Origin: Streptomycetaceae bacterium
Lineage (GTDB): Bacteria > Actinomycetota > Actinomycetes > Nanopelagicales > Nanopelagicaceae
DNA length: 64,000 nt
Assembly: GCA_027483765.1 (NCBI GenBank)
Contig: JAIXTW010000002.1
Span: 1 to 64,000 of the forward strand
Direction of reading: 5' to 3'
Shown piece by piece: positions 1-9,098 of this stretch. Under the pieces are notes generated by a model that was given only the letters and a program-made list of their open reading frames with translations, was not told the DNA's origin and did no database searches. The position numbers and the translations under genes are program-made. Every line of letters begins with the position of its first letter. The stretch's first letter is position 1.

Positions 1-2621
1 AGAATCTTTGAGATAACACCCTTGTTACCGTGGCGACCAGCGAGCTTGTCACCATCTTGAATCTTGCGCTTCTGTGCAACATAAACGCGAACCAATTGGT
101 TCACTCCTGCTGGAAGCTCGAATCCTTCTTCTGATTCGAAGATCTTTACGCCGATAACTTTTCCTGATTCACCGTGTGGAACCTTGAGAGATGTATCGCG
201 AACTTCGCGAGCCTTCTCACCAAAGATTGCACGGAGCAAACGCTCCTCTGGTGTGAGTTCAGTTTCTCCCTTAGGAGTTACCTTTCCAACCAAGATATCT
301 CCTGGCACAACATCGGCGCCGACGCGGATGATTCCGCGCTCGTCGAGGTCTGCAAGAACTTCTTCAGAGACGTTCGGGATATCGCGTGTGATTTCTTCAG
401 CACCAAGCTTGGTGTCGCGAGCATCGACTTCGTACTCTTCAATGTGAATCGAAGTAAGGACATCGTCTTGCACTAGGCGCTGCGAAAGAATGATCGCATC
501 TTCGTAGTTGTGACCTTCCCATGACATAAATGCCACGAGTAGGTTCTTTCCAAGAGCCATTTCGCCGTTTTCGGTACAAGGACCATCGGCGATTACTGAG
601 CCAACTTCAAGCTTCTGACCTTCGGCAACTACAACCTTCTGGTTGTAAGAAGTTCCTTGGTTAGAACGTGTGAACTTAGCTAGTGAATATGTTTGGTAAG
701 TACCGTCATCGCCCATGACCTTTACTTCATCAGCAGCAACTTCGGTCACTACGCCAGCCTTTGTTGCAGTGACAACGTCGCCGGCATCTACAGCTGCGCG
801 GAATTCCATACCAGTACCGATAAATGGTGCTTCTGCACGCATCAAGGGAACTGACTGACGCATCATGTTAGAACCCATGAGTGCGCGGTTTGCATCATCG
901 TGCTCGAGGAACGGAATCATTGCTGTTGCAACAGAAACCATCTGACGTGGTGAAACGTCCATGTAATCCACTTCATCAGCGATGATGTATTCAACTTCGC
1001 CACCGCGACGACGTACGAGTACGCGTGCTTCTGCGAAGTGACTGTCTTCTGTGAGTGGTGCATTTGCCTGAGCAATGATGTGCTCATCTTCTTCATCAGC
1101 TGTTAGGTAATCAACCTGATCGGTGACCTTGCCCTTAACAACCTTGCGATAAGGAGTTTCAATAAATCCAAATGCAGTAACGCGACCATATGTTGCAAGC
1201 GAACCGATAAGACCAATGTTTGGTCCTTCTGGAGTTTCGATTGGACACATACGTCCGTAGTGAGATGGGTGAACGTCGCGAACTTCGAAGCCCGCGCGGT
1301 CACGTGAGAGACCACCAGGTCCGAGCGCTGAAAGGCGACGCTTGTGTGTAAGACCTGAAAGTGGGTTTGTCTGATCCATGAACTGTGACAATTGAGATGT
1401 TCCGAAGAACTCCTTGATTGATGCAACAACCGGACGGATGTTAATCAAAGTCTGCGGAGTAATTGCTTCAACATCTTGAGTTGTCATACGTTCGCGAACT
1501 ACACGTTCCATACGTGAGAGTCCGATACGTACTTGGTTCTGGATGAGCTCGCCGACTGTGCGAAGACGACGGTTACCGAAGTGATCGATATCGTCCTTTT
1601 CAACGCGAACTTCGCGGCCGTAATCCATTGTGAGATCGCCGCGGTGTAGCGCTACGAGGTAGCGAAGTGTTGCGACGATATCTGAAATTGTGAGCATGCT
1701 CTGTGAAAGCTCAAGATCAAGACCGAGCTTCTTATTTACCTTAAAGCGACCGACCTTGGCCAAGTCATAACGCTTAGGGTTGAAGTAAAGGTTTTCAATA
1801 AGGTTCTGCGCAGCTTCCTTAGTTGGAGGCTCACCGGGACGCATCTTGCGATAGATATCGAGCAGCGCTTCATCCTGTGTCTTAACAGTGTCCTTATCAA
1901 GTGTTGCCATCATTGAAGCAAAGTCACCAAATTCTTCACGGATTTGTTCATCTGTCCAACCAAGGGCCTTCAGGAATACTGTTACAGATTGCTTACGCTT
2001 GCGATCGATACGAACGCCAACGAGATCTTTCTTATCAACTTCAAATTCAAGCCATGCGCCGCGGCTAGGAATGATCTTCGAAGTAAATACATCTTTATCT
2101 GATGTCTTTTCAATCTGACGTTCAAAATAAACACCAGGTGAGCGAACAATCTGCGAAACCACTACGCGCTCTGTTCCGTTAATTACAAAAGTTCCGCGTG
2201 GTGTCATTACTGGGAAGTCGCCCATGAAGACTGTCTGAGACTTAATTTCGCCAGTTTCGTTATTTGTAAATTCTGCAGTCACGAAGAGTGGCTGCGCATA
2301 TGTCATGTCGCGCTCTTTGCAATCTGCAATTGAATACTTAGGTGGCTCGAAGCGGTGGTCACGGAATGACAGTGACATCGTTCCTTGGAAATCTTCGATT
2401 GGTGAAATCTCTTCAAAGATTTCTTCCAAACCGGACTTCGAAGGAAGTTCTCCTCGATTTGTGTTGGTTGAGTGCGCAAGACGTGCACGCCATAGATCGT
2501 TTCCTAGTAACCAGTCAACGCTTTCAACTTGCAGCGCGAGCAGGTTAGGAACTTCTAGCGGTTCACGAATCTTTGCGAACGAAATACGACGGGGGGCAGT
2601 TGAACTCTTTTTCGCGGCCAA
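1..2621 (-). CDS. rpoB: RNA polymerase beta subunit, partial (3' end outside window)
   Basis: Catalytic beta subunit of RNA polymerase. The reverse strand is open from the start to the window edge (about 873 codons, C-terminus missing). Recognisable blocks are the N-terminal [19 protein letters not shown], the rifampicin-pocket region [11 protein letters not shown]...[12 protein letters not shown] near residues 400-430 with the unmutated Ser and His, the [20 protein letters not shown] block, and [24 protein letters not shown] further on. I chose a TTG start because a GGAAGG ribosome binding site lies 7 nt before it and no ATG/GTG is better placed. It follows rplL after a 310-nt leader that contains a terminator-like hairpin, so it may have its own promoter or be reached by readthrough. 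Confidence 0.97.
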   Translation of the reverse strand, partial: MAAKKSSTAPRRISFAKIREPLEVPNLLALQVESVDWLLGNDLWRARLAHSTNTNRGELPSKSGLEEIFEEISPIEDFQGTMSLSFRDHRFEPPKYSIADCKERDMTYAQPLFVTAEFTNNETGEIKSQTVFMGDFPVMTPRGTFVINGTERVVVSQIVRSPGVYFERQIEKTSDKDVFTSKIIPSRGAWLEFEVDKKDLVGVRIDRKRKQSVTVFLKALGWTDEQIREEFGDFASMMATLDKDTVKTQDEALLDIYRKMRPGEPPTKEAAQNLIENLYFNPKRYDLAKVGRFKVNKKLGLDLELSQSMLTISDIVATLRYLVALHRGDLTMDYGREVRVEKDDIDHFGNRRLRTVGELIQNQVRIGLSRMERVVRERMTTQDVEAITPQTLINIRPVVASIKEFFGTSQLSQFMDQTNPLSGLTHKRRLSALGPGGLSRDRAGFEVRDVHPSHYGRMCPIETPEGPNIGLIGSLATYGRVTAFGFIETPYRKVVKGKVTDQVDYLTADEEDEHIIAQANAPLTEDSHFAEARVLVRRRGGEVEYIIADEVDYMDVSPRQMVSVATAMIPFLEHDDANRALMGSNMMRQSVPLMRAEAPFIGTGMEFRAAVDAGDVVTATKAGVVTEVAADEVKVMGDDGTYQTYSLAKFTRSNQGTSYNQKVVVAEGQKLEVGSVIADGPCTENGEMALGKNLLVAFMSWEGHNYEDAIILSQRLVQDDVLTSIHIEEYEVDARDTKLGAEEITRDIPNVSEEVLADLDERGIIRVGADVVPGDILVGKVTPKGETELTPEERLLRAIFGEKAREVRDTSLKVPHGESGKVIGVKIFESEEGFELPAGVNQLVRVYVAQKRKIQDGDKLAGRHGNKGVISKI

Positions 2622-2931
2622 GAGATGTCCTTCCAGACAAAATTCACTTTTATGTGGACACGCACAACTAAAAGGTCGCCGCCGCTATATGCAATGACCT
2701 TCAGGATTTTTGTGCGAAGGGTAAGAGTAACCCCCGACCCCCCGCTGGGGCAAACCGACTGCTTATACCCCTATTCGGGAGGATTTGTCCTCGAAATCAG
2801 GAACTTTGTGAAGAACTCCCCCGCGTGAGGGTACGAAAAACCCCCTTCGGGTGGAGCGAAGAGACTTTAACGAACCAAGTCTCAAGCTCGCCAGAAGGGG
2901 GTTGATCAGTAATTAATTACTCCAAGTTGAA
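2622..2931 (-). other. rplL-rpoB intergenic leader without a gene
   Basis: About 310 nt with no supported coding sequence. In RNA order it holds the composite hairpin element (2836-2903), then a stretch with several C/G runs around 2725-2830, then an AT-richer 100 nt ending in the rpoB ribosome binding site. Its length and the terminator-like hairpin at its beginning suggest either a partial terminator that sets the ratio of L7/L12 to polymerase, or a separate rpoB promoter inside it. I cannot identify a convincing -35/-10 pair. Confidence 0.5.
2836..2903 (-). terminator. Composite hairpin terminator-like RNA element, copy 2 (after rplL)
   Basis: On the minus strand a 10-bp outer stem (AACCCCCTTC with GAAGGGGGTT) is followed by TTTTT, as in an intrinsic terminator. 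Enclosed in it are a GAGC/GCTC helix and a 7-bp apical stem GAGACTT/AAGTCTC with a GGTTCGTTA-type loop. The enclosed 40-odd nt are nearly identical to those of the element after rplA (4190-4261), and the differences keep the pairing, so the internal part appears selected as RNA structure. Confidence 0.75.
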
Positions 2932-3315
2932 TTACTTGAGGGTGACCTTTGCGCCAGCTGCTTCGAGAGCTGCCTTTGCCTTATCTGCTGTCTCCTTGTT
3001 GACCTTCTCAAGAAGTGTTGCAGGAGTTGCATCGACGAGATCCTTAGCTTCCTTGAGACCAAGAGCTGAGTTGAGGTTACGTACTTCCTTGATAACCGCA
3101 ATCTTCTGTGATCCTGCTTCTTCGAGGATAACTGTGAACTCATCTTGTGCATCTGCTGCGCCGCCTGCTGCTGCGCCGCCTGCTGCTGCAACTGCAACTG
3201 GTGCTGCTGCTGTTACATCGAACTCTGTTTCAAATGCCTTTACGAACTCTGAGAGCTCAACGAGTGTGAGTTCCTTGAACTGAGCCAAAAGGTCTGCTTG
3301 TGAGAGCTTTGCCAT
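2932..3315 (-). CDS. rplL: 50S ribosomal protein L7/L12
   Basis: Stalk protein of the large ribosomal subunit that recruits elongation factors. At 127 aa it has the family length: an N-terminal dimerisation helix ([21 protein letters not shown]), an Ala/Gly-rich hinge near residues 37-55, and the C-terminal domain with [25 protein letters not shown]. It lies 18 nt downstream of rplJ, as expected for the L10(L12)n operon, and is followed by the composite hairpin. The start ATG has AAAGGA just upstream. Confidence 0.97.
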   Translation of the reverse strand: MAKLSQADLLAQFKELTLVELSEFVKAFETEFDVTAAAPVAVAAAGGAAAGGAADAQDEFTVILEEAGSQKIAVIKEVRNLNSALGLKEAKDLVDATPATLLEKVNKETADKAKAALEAAGAKVTLK

Positions 3316-3333
3316 TTTTTATTGTCCTTTTCT

Positions 3334-3990
3334 TTATTCCGCTGGAGTTTCTGTTGCTTCCGCAACTGGTGCATCTGTTGCTTCAGCAGCAACTTCAGCG
3401 ACTGCTTCAGCAGCTGGTGCTGCTTCTTCAGTTACAACTGTTTCTTCTACTGCAGGTGCAGCTGGTGCTTCAACCACGGCTTCTGCCACTGGTGCTGCAG
3501 CTGGTGCTCCTGCTTCCATCTTGATGCGTAGTGCATCGAATGAACGCGCTGCCTTAGCAAGCGATCCCTTCATTGCACCAGCAAGCTTTGCAAGAAGTAC
3601 TTCTCGAGACTCGAGATCTGCGAGCTTCATGATCTCCGCTGTTGTAACAAACTTTCCTTCATAGATTCCACCCTTGATAACAAGAAGTGGGTTCTCCTTC
3701 TGGAAGTTCTTTAGGTTACGAGCTGCATCGATTGCATCGCCCTTAATGAATGCAACAGCTGATGGACCAGCAAGGAGATCATCAGAGATCTCAACGCCAG
3801 CGTTCTTTGCTGCAATCTTTGTAAGAGTGTTCTTAACTACGCTGTACTTGGTATCTGCACCAAGGCTGCGGCGTAGCGCCTTCATCGATGTCACGGTAAG
3901 ACCGCGATACTCGGTGAGGTAAGTCGCTGTAGCTGACTTGAAATCTTCAGTCAGTTCAGCAACTGCTGCTGCTTTATCTGGGCGAGCCAT
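3334..3990 (-). CDS. rplJ: 50S ribosomal protein L10 with long Ala/Glu/Pro-rich tail
   Basis: L10 anchors the L7/L12 stalk and is normally the translational repressor of its own operon. The core is clear: [47 protein letters not shown], then the helix that binds L12. I chose the ATG with AAAGGTGA 5 nt upstream rather than a GTG nine bases earlier that lies inside the ribosome binding site. The protein is 218 aa, longer than the usual 165-180, because of a low-complexity acidic tail from about residue 160 on, rich in AP, EA and VAE. The tail is in frame and ends at a normal stop, so it is probably a real disordered extension. Confidence 0.96.
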   Translation of the reverse strand: MARPDKAAAVAELTEDFKSATATYLTEYRGLTVTSMKALRRSLGADTKYSVVKNTLTKIAAKNAGVEISDDLLAGPSAVAFIKGDAIDAARNLKNFQKENPLLVIKGGIYEGKFVTTAEIMKLADLESREVLLAKLAGAMKGSLAKAARSFDALRIKMEAGAPAAAPVAEAVVEAPAAPAVEETVVTEEAAPAAEAVAEVAAEATDAPVAEATETPAE

Positions 3991-4032
3991 TCGGTTCACC
4001 TTTCGCTAGTTATTTCCGGTGACCGCGGGCAA

Positions 4033-4066
4033 TAAAAAAATCCGTGACGCGTAAATGCGCACGGAT
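4033..4066 (-). terminator. Attenuator-type intrinsic terminator in rplJ leader
   Basis: Minus-strand RNA forms ATCCGTG/CACGGAT with an inner GCG/CGC extension and a 6-nt loop, immediately followed by TTTTTTTATT. It stands between the L10-leader-like region and the rplJ ribosome binding site, about 40 nt before the start codon, the position expected for a transcription attenuator that controls rplJ-rplL. Confidence 0.8.
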
Positions 4067-4165
4067 TAATGTGAACACCTACGCGGGCTGAGATTCCTCA
4101 ATTATCTTCACTCTTTCGAGTTCAGACCTGCGGTCTTTGGTTATACCCGTAGATTACGGGGCTTC
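4067..4165 (-). promoter_or_regulatory. L10-type leader (autoregulatory binding site for L10-L12)
   Basis: The leader RNA before the attenuator contains an AGACC-GCA-GGTCT hairpin followed by a purine-rich stretch (GTGAAGATAATTGAGG) and then CAGCCCGCGTAGGTGTTC. This arrangement resembles the conserved rplJ leader of Actinobacteria, where L10-L12 binds and represses. The resemblance is by eye; a covariance-model search for the L10 leader would settle it. Confidence 0.6.
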
Positions 4166-4189
4166 CCGCTCGAGGGTCAAATTGAGCGT

Positions 4190-4261
4190 AAAAAATCCGG
4201 CTCTCGGTGGAGCGAAGGGACTTTAACGAAACAAGTCCCAAGCCCGCCGAGAGCCGGATTT
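4190..4261 (-). terminator. Composite hairpin terminator-like RNA element, copy 1 (after rplA)
   Basis: It begins 9 nt after the rplA stop. A perfect 15-bp outer stem (AAATCCGGCTCTCGG with CCGAGAGCCGGATTT) is followed by a TTTTTT tract on the minus strand. Inside are a GGGC/GCTC helix (one G-U) and a 7-bp GGGACTT/AAGTCCC stem with a GTTTCGTTA loop. The G-U pair exists only in minus-strand RNA, which fits transcription in the rplA direction. It probably ends the rplK-rplA unit. Confidence 0.8.
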
Positions 4262-4270
4262 ATATAAGTG

Positions 4271-4975
4271 TCAGTTAGCTGATGGTTCGCGTGTGAGGTT
4301 TGGATCTACAGCGATTCCAGGTCCCATCGAAGATGAAACGACAGCCTTTGAGATGTAGCGACCCTTTGAAGAGTTTGGCTTTACGCGAAGAACTTCTTCG
4401 AGAGCAGCTGCATAGTTATCTGCAAGCTGATCTGCAGTAAATGATGCCTTGCCGATAATGAAGTGAAGGTTTGAATTCTTATCAACGCGGAACTCAATCT
4501 TTCCACCCTTAATGTCGTTAACAGCCTTAGTGACATCTGTTGTCACTGTTCCTGTCTTTGGGTTTGGCATAAGTCCACGTGTTCCGAGAACCTTACCGAG
4601 ACGACCAACTTTGGCCATCAAATCTGGTGTTGCAACAACTGCATCGAAATCTAGGCGACCCTTTGAAACTTCATCAATGAGTTCATCGCCACCGACGATA
4701 TCTGCACCGGCTGCGCGGGCTTCATCAGCACGTTCTCCGTTAGCAAATACCAAAACGCGAGCTGTCTTTCCTGTGCCGTGTGGCAAGTTAACAGTTGAGC
4801 GAATTGCTTGGTCAGCCTTCTTTGGATCGACACCGAGTACGAGTGCAACTTCAATAGTTGAGTCGTACTTAGTTGTTGTTGTCTCTTTAGCAAGTGTTAC
4901 TGCTTGAAGAGGTGTGTAGAGGTGGTCTTTGATGACCTTCGCTGCTACTTCGTTGTACTTCTTTGAGCGCTTCAT
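4271..4975 (-). CDS. rplA: 50S ribosomal protein L1
   Basis: L1 binds 23S rRNA at the L1 stalk and can repress translation of the L11 operon by binding its mRNA. Its 234 aa match the family. Signature parts are [14 protein letters not shown] at the N-terminus, [28 protein letters not shown] and [16 protein letters not shown]. The ATG is preceded by AAGGGGAAG. The 124-nt gap from rplK carries three hairpins, two of them adjacent to this ribosome binding site. Confidence 0.97.
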   Translation of the reverse strand: MKRSKKYNEVAAKVIKDHLYTPLQAVTLAKETTTTKYDSTIEVALVLGVDPKKADQAIRSTVNLPHGTGKTARVLVFANGERADEARAAGADIVGGDELIDEVSKGRLDFDAVVATPDLMAKVGRLGKVLGTRGLMPNPKTGTVTTDVTKAVNDIKGGKIEFRVDKNSNLHFIIGKASFTADQLADNYAAALEEVLRVKPNSSKGRYISKAVVSSSMGPGIAVDPNLTREPSAN

Positions 4976-4989
4976 TTCTTCCCCTTTTT

Positions 4990-5027
4990 CTTGTATTGCT
5001 ACAAGATTGGTCTTGTATTTCTACAAG
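4990..5027 (-). promoter_or_regulatory. Two tandem GNRA-loop hairpins before rplA
   Basis: In minus-strand RNA two identical 6-bp stems, CTTGTA/TACAAG, stand 6 nt apart. One is closed by a GAAA and the other by a GCAA tetraloop. The second ends about 5 nt before the rplA ribosome binding site. Tandem stems of identical sequence with two different GNRA loops suggest an RNA receptor or protein-binding site acting on rplA translation; this function is inference. Confidence 0.6.
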
Positions 5028-5068
5028 CTAGCGGTTGTGGTTAGCGAACCAGCGCGGTTCTCCCACAT

Positions 5069-5091
5069 CTTCTCGCCACCGTGGCAAGAAG
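5069..5091 (-). promoter_or_regulatory. Hairpin following rplK
   Basis: CTTCTTGCCAC pairs with GTGGCGAGAAG (one G-U) just after the rplK stop. There is no T-tract after it, so it looks like an mRNA-stabilising or processing stem between rplK and rplA, not a terminator. Confidence 0.5.
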
Positions 5092-5099
5092 AAATTTAA

Positions 5100-5528
5100 T
5101 TACGAGACTGTGATTCCCATTGAGCGGGCAGTGCCAGCGATGATCTTTGCTGCTGCATCGATATCGTTTGCATTGAGGTCAGCCATCTTTGTTGTTGCGA
5201 TCTCCTTGACCTGAGCCATGGTGATATTTGCAACCTTAGTCTTGTGAGGAATCGCAGATCCCTTTTCAACACCAGCAGCCTTAAGGATGAGACGTGATGC
5301 TGGAGGTGTCTTTGTGATGAAGTCGAATGAACGATCTTCGTAGACAGTGATTTCGACAGGGATGATCTGGCCCTTTTGAGATTCAGTCGCAGCGTTGTAT
5401 GCCTTGACGAACTCCATGATGTTGACACCATGCTGACCGAGTGCAGGACCTACTGGTGGTGCAGGTGTCGCTGCGCCAGCCTGGATCTGCAACTTGATGA
5501 ATCCGGTGACCTTCTTCTTTGGTGCCAT
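5100..5528 (-). CDS. rplK: 50S ribosomal protein L11
   Basis: L11 sits at the GTPase-associated centre and binds the 1070 region of 23S rRNA. At 142 aa it has family length. Visible hallmarks are [40 protein letters not shown] (the proline-rich N-domain that binds factors and thiopeptides) and a C-terminal [20 protein letters not shown] segment with the terminal SMGITV. It lies 42 nt after nusG with GAAAAGAGAAAAG-type purines before the ATG, and heads the rplK-rplA unit. Confidence 0.97.
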   Translation of the reverse strand: MAPKKKVTGFIKLQIQAGAATPAPPVGPALGQHGVNIMEFVKAYNAATESQKGQIIPVEITVYEDRSFDFITKTPPASRLILKAAGVEKGSAIPHKTKVANITMAQVKEIATTKMADLNANDIDAAAKIIAGTARSMGITVS

Positions 5529-5570
5529 TTCTTTTCTCTTTTCCTTATTGTTTTCTTAAATCTAAATTCT

Positions 5571-6353
5571 TTAGATCTTCTGGACTTGGTTAAATGAAAG
5601 TTCTACTGGAGTCTCGCGACCGAAGATTGAGACCAAAACCTTGAGCTTTGCCTGCTCTGGCATGACCTCTGAAATTGATGCTGGAAGCGTTGCAAATGGG
5701 CCATCCATAACGGTGACTGATTCGCCAACTTCGAAATCAACAAGTTTGATATCTGCTTTATCGGCAGCTTTCTTTGGACGTGGTGCAAGAATCTTTTCAA
5801 CTTCATCCATGCTTAGTGGACTTGGGTTGTGTGCATTGCCAACGAAGCCGGTAACGCCAGGAGTGTTACGCACTACTGACCAAGATTCGTCGGTAAGGTC
5901 CATGCGAACGAGGACGTAGCCAGGATAGATATTGCGCTTAACCATCTTGCGCGCACCGTTCTTAACTTCCATAACCTCTTCTTCTGGAACCTCAATCTGG
6001 AAGATGTACTCCTCCATGTTCAAGGTATGAATACGGTTGGCAAGGTTTCCCTTTACCTTCTTCTCGTATCCAGCGTAAGAGTGGATGACATACCAGTCAC
6101 CGATTGCAGCACGAAGTGTGCGGCGAAATTCTGCATTTGGATCATTCTCATCAGATTCAATATCGCCATCTTCATCGCTGGCGAGCGCCAAGTCTGAAGA
6201 TGATTGGTCTGAAGATGATTGGTCTGAAGTTGATTGGTCAGCAACGGGCTCTGCAATAACTTCGACAGGTGCCGCGAGATCATCGGCGTTTGCAGTAAGA
6301 GCTGCTTCAAACGCATCTGGCGCCGGAGTATTAGGTGTGAGTTCTTCAGTCAT
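5571..6353 (-). CDS. nusG: Transcription termination/antitermination factor NusG with acidic N-terminal extension
   Basis: NusG binds RNA polymerase and links it to Rho or the ribosome. The NGN domain begins near [18 protein letters not shown], about residue 87, and the KOW domain is at the C-terminus ([20 protein letters not shown]). Family core length is about 180, and here 260 aa because of an acidic Ser/Asp/Gln-rich N-terminal extension of some 85 residues, a known habit of actinobacterial NusG. The start is the ATG 13 nt after the secE stop with AAGGA upstream. The extension contains three tandem 15-bp units. Confidence 0.95.
   Translation of the reverse strand: MTEELTPNTPAPDAFEAALTANADDLAAPVEVIAEPVADQSTSDQSSSDQSSSDLALASDEDGDIESDENDPNAEFRRTLRAAIGDWYVIHSYAGYEKKVKGNLANRIHTLNMEEYIFQIEVPEEEVMEVKNGARKMVKRNIYPGYVLVRMDLTDESWSVVRNTPGVTGFVGNAHNPSPLSMDEVEKILAPRPKKAADKADIKLVDFEVGESVTVMDGPFATLPASISEVMPEQAKLKVLVSIFGRETPVELSFNQVQKI
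6193..6237 (-). repeat. Three tandem 15-bp repeats inside nusG
   Basis: The plus strand shows TCTGAAGATGATTGG twice and then a third copy with one change. They encode repeated S-D-Q-S-S-type units in the disordered acidic extension of NusG. Being multiples of three, changes in copy number would keep the frame. Confidence 0.9.
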
Positions 6354-6366
6354 ATCGCTCAATTCC

Positions 6367-6591
6367 TTATCCAAATACCCAGAAGACGACTTTGGTAAGA
6401 ACAAAGTCAATAACTGAGACAACGGCGATGACGAAAGTTACGAATACAAGCACAACAGCTGTGTAAGTGACCAACATGTTTTTCGTTGGCCAAACAACTT
6501 TCTTGAGCTCTGAAAGAACTTGACGGTAGAAAAGTCCAACGCGCGCAAAAAGACCGAGCTTCTCCTCGGTTACTTCAACTGCATCAGTCAT
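6367..6591 (-). CDS. secE: Preprotein translocase subunit SecE
   Basis: Essential partner of SecY in the membrane translocon. It is short (74 aa), with an amphipathic helix ([21 protein letters not shown], the conserved KVVWPT motif) followed by one membrane span ([22 protein letters not shown]). The ATG is preceded by AAGGAAG. It is directly upstream of nusG, the usual pair. Confidence 0.96.
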   Translation of the reverse strand: MTDAVEVTEEKLGLFARVGLFYRQVLSELKKVVWPTKNMLVTYTAVVLVFVTFVIAVVSVIDFVLTKVVFWVFG

Positions 6592-6653
6592 GATCTTCCT
6601 TCTCTTTCATCTTTCAATCAGTTCATTCGGTGCACTTCGTGTCGAACATCTTG

Positions 6654-6727
6654 CAGGGCAGGAGGGACTCGAACCCCCAACCGGCCGCTTTGGAGACGGC
6701 AACTCTAGCCAATTGAGCTACTGCCCT
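6654..6727 (-). tRNA. trpT: tRNA-Trp (CCA anticodon)
   Basis: The minus strand folds into a cloverleaf: acceptor AGGGCAG/CTGCCCT, D-arm AGCTCAATTGGCTAGAGT, anticodon loop CTCCAAA with anticodon CCA, T-arm GGGGGTTCGAGTCCC, discriminator G. The 3' CCA is not encoded. It stands directly before secE, as in mycobacteria. Confidence 0.96.
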
Positions 6728-6889
6728 TCGCGACGAATTTTCAGGCGCGCCAAGGCGAGGAAGAAATTCATCGTGAGCGTCGAAGTGTAAGGGCAGGGGG
6801 CTTCAGGAGTAAAACTGGCTAAATCAGGGTGCGCAGTACCACCAATTCTGAGCGTGCCAGAGATGCAGCCCATGGTGCAGACTTGGCAT

Positions 6890-8083
6890 ATGAGCAGAAT
6901 TTCCGCACGCATTGCAGCTATCGCAGAGTCCGCCACTTTGGCAGTAGATGGAAAGGCTAAGGCGCTTAAAGCTGCAGGTCGACCAGTTATTGGTTTCGGA
7001 GCTGGTGAACCTGACTTTCCAACACCTGACTACATTGTTGAAGCTGCAGCTGCAGCAACGCGCGTGGTTGCAAATCATCGCTACACGCCGACACCAGGTC
7101 TGCCTGAATTGCGCGAAGCAATTGTTGCTAAGACAAAGCGAGATTCACACTACGAAATTACTGTCGATCAAGTTCTTGTTACCAACGGTGGAAAGCAAGC
7201 GGTGTATCAGGCATTTGCCACAATTATTGATCCAGGTGATGAAGTCATTCTTCCTTCTCCGTTTTGGACAACTTACCCAGAAGCAATCAAGCTTGCTGGC
7301 GGAAAGAGCGTTGAAGTATTTGCCGACGAATCACAGAACTATTTAGTGACCGTCGAACAGTTAGAAGCTGTGCGCACGCCGAAGACCAAAGCTTTGTTGT
7401 TCTGTTCACCTTCAAACCCAACGGGTTCGGTCTACTCGGCTGAGCAAGCAAAAGCTATTGGTGAATGGGCTGTAAAGAATAATATTTGGATTGTTTCTGA
7501 TGAGATTTACGAGCATCTGCTCTACGACGGCGCGAAGGCTCCTTCCCTGCCTGTCTTAGTTCCAGCTCTTGCCGAATCTTGCATCATCATTAATGGCGTT
7601 GCCAAGACCTATGCAATGACTGGTTGGCGTGTGGGCTGGATGATTGGTCCAAAGGATGTCATCAAGGCCGCAACAAATCTGCAATCACACCTGACTTCGA
7701 ATGTATCAAACGTTTCACAGCGCGCTGCTATCGCTGCTGTTACCGGCAATCTTGATGCCGTTCATGCAATGGGCGAAGCATTTAACCGTCGTCGCAAATT
7801 AATCGTTGGATTACTCAATGAAATTCCAGGCTTTGAATGCCCAACTCCGCAGGGTGCTTTCTACGTGTATCCATCAGTTAAAGGTGCGCTAGGAAAGACT
7901 ATTCGCGGCAAGGTAGCCAATACATCGGCAGAGCTTGCAACAATTATTTTGGATGAAGTAGAAGTCGCTGCGGTTCCGGGTGAAGCATTTGGACCATCTG
8001 GATACTTGCGATTCTCTTATGCCACCAGCGATGAAGATATCGTTGAGGGTATTGGGCGAATTAAGAAATTACTTACAGAGTAA
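6890..8083 (+). CDS. aspC: Aspartate aminotransferase family protein (class I PLP)
   Basis: PLP-dependent aminotransferase of the AspC/AatA type, expected to transfer the amino group between aspartate and 2-oxoglutarate. It has [12 protein letters not shown] at the N-terminus, [42 protein letters not shown], the PLP-lysine segment [16 protein letters not shown] and the carboxylate-binding LRFSYA near the C-terminus. I start at the ATG giving [13 protein letters not shown] (397 aa), which matches family N-termini. No clear ribosome binding site precedes it, and earlier in-frame starts exist at 6854 and 6872. It is the only plus-strand gene among the minus-strand ribosomal and had/murB genes and overlaps murB tail-to-tail by 11 nt. 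Confidence 0.9.
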   Translation: MSRISARIAAIAESATLAVDGKAKALKAAGRPVIGFGAGEPDFPTPDYIVEAAAAATRVVANHRYTPTPGLPELREAIVAKTKRDSHYEITVDQVLVTNGGKQAVYQAFATIIDPGDEVILPSPFWTTYPEAIKLAGGKSVEVFADESQNYLVTVEQLEAVRTPKTKALLFCSPSNPTGSVYSAEQAKAIGEWAVKNNIWIVSDEIYEHLLYDGAKAPSLPVLVPALAESCIIINGVAKTYAMTGWRVGWMIGPKDVIKAATNLQSHLTSNVSNVSQRAAIAAVTGNLDAVHAMGEAFNRRRKLIVGLLNEIPGFECPTPQGAFYVYPSVKGALGKTIRGKVANTSAELATIILDEVEVAAVPGEAFGPSGYLRFSYATSDEDIVEGIGRIKKLLTE

Positions 8084-9089
8084 GGCCGATTAGATTTACT
8101 TCAGCCTCTAAAGTAATTCCAAACTTCTCGTAGACCTTCGCTTTAGCAACTTGCGCTAATTCAACGATATCGCTGGCGGTGGCATTGCCAGCGTTGGTAA
8201 GTGCCAATACATGTTTAGTTGAAACTCGCGCACCACCATGTTCATCACCCTTGTGAATTCCAGAATTCTCAATCAGCCAGGCCGCACTGGTCTTTACTCG
8301 ACCATCTGAAGTTGGCCACTGCGGCGCTGCTGCTGGCAGCTTTGCCGCAACTTCGGCGGAAATAATTGGGTTGGTAAAAAATGAACCAGCAGACCACGAA
8401 TCGCGATCTGTTTTATCAAGAATCATGCCCTTCATGGCGCGAAGTTCCATCACTGCTTTTCGGGTCGCCGCCACGGGCGCTTTTTCACCGATTGCGATTC
8501 CTAATTTTGTAGCTAATTCAGAGTAGGTAATTGGAGCAGTCATTTCTCCTTGACGTAAATTGAATTGCACATCAAGAATTACATAGCGCCCCGGGTTAGT
8601 TTTAAAGTGAGAATTGCGATATTCAAATTCACACTCCAGATTGGTGAAAGTCTTAATCTCTTTTTTCACTCGATCATAGGTACGCACTCGCGTAATAAAT
8701 TCTGAAACTTCATGTCCATAGGCGCCGATATTTTGTATGGGGGTGGCACCTACTGTGCCTGGAATTCCACTTAAGGTTTCAAGTCCGGCGAACCCGCGTT
8801 CCAAAGAAGTGGCCACGAAGTCATCCCAGTTTTCGCCGGCTCCAATAGTTAGCGTTGCACCGCTGCAGGCATCGACTTCAGGTTTCAGGGAGTTATTGGT
8901 AATTCGAATAACAGTGCCAGCAAAACCCGAATCTGAGACCAAGACATTTGTTCCACCGCCAATAATGAGAACTGGAGAATCTCCGGCGGCCTCAATTGCG
9001 GCAATGATTTCGGCTTCTGTTCCTACTTCTACAAATTTCTGTGCAGGGCCTCCTACACGAAGTGATGTGTAATCGCGTAGTTCGGCCAT
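8073..9089 (-). CDS. murB: UDP-N-acetylenolpyruvoylglucosamine reductase
   Basis: FAD-dependent reductase of the second committed step of peptidoglycan precursor synthesis. It has TSLRVGGPA, the FAD-binding [58 protein letters not shown] (catalytic Ser region) and a C-terminal [18 protein letters not shown] segment followed by EAEVNLIG. 338 aa is normal for the actinobacterial (type I) form. It is the last gene of the rpmG-hadA-hadB-GT operon, 9 nt after the glycosyltransferase. Confidence 0.95.
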   Translation of the reverse strand: MAELRDYTSLRVGGPAQKFVEVGTEAEIIAAIEAAGDSPVLIIGGGTNVLVSDSGFAGTVIRITNNSLKPEVDACSGATLTIGAGENWDDFVATSLERGFAGLETLSGIPGTVGATPIQNIGAYGHEVSEFITRVRTYDRVKKEIKTFTNLECEFEYRNSHFKTNPGRYVILDVQFNLRQGEMTAPITYSELATKLGIAIGEKAPVAATRKAVMELRAMKGMILDKTDRDSWSAGSFFTNPIISAEVAAKLPAAAPQWPTSDGRVKTSAAWLIENSGIHKGDEHGGARVSTKHVLALTNAGNATASDIVELAQVAKAKVYEKFGITLEAEVNLIGLTL

Positions 9090-9098
9090 GTGCTTAGG

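Noticed and set aside
2305-2697. Plus-strand open frames opposite rpoB
   Set aside because: They lie opposite a highly conserved essential gene, show no family motifs and follow the third-codon pattern of the minus strand.
4990-5027. Tandem repeats as a mini-CRISPR
   Set aside because: Units are 16 nt with 6-nt spacing, only two, and located in a ribosomal-protein leader; no cas genes in the window.
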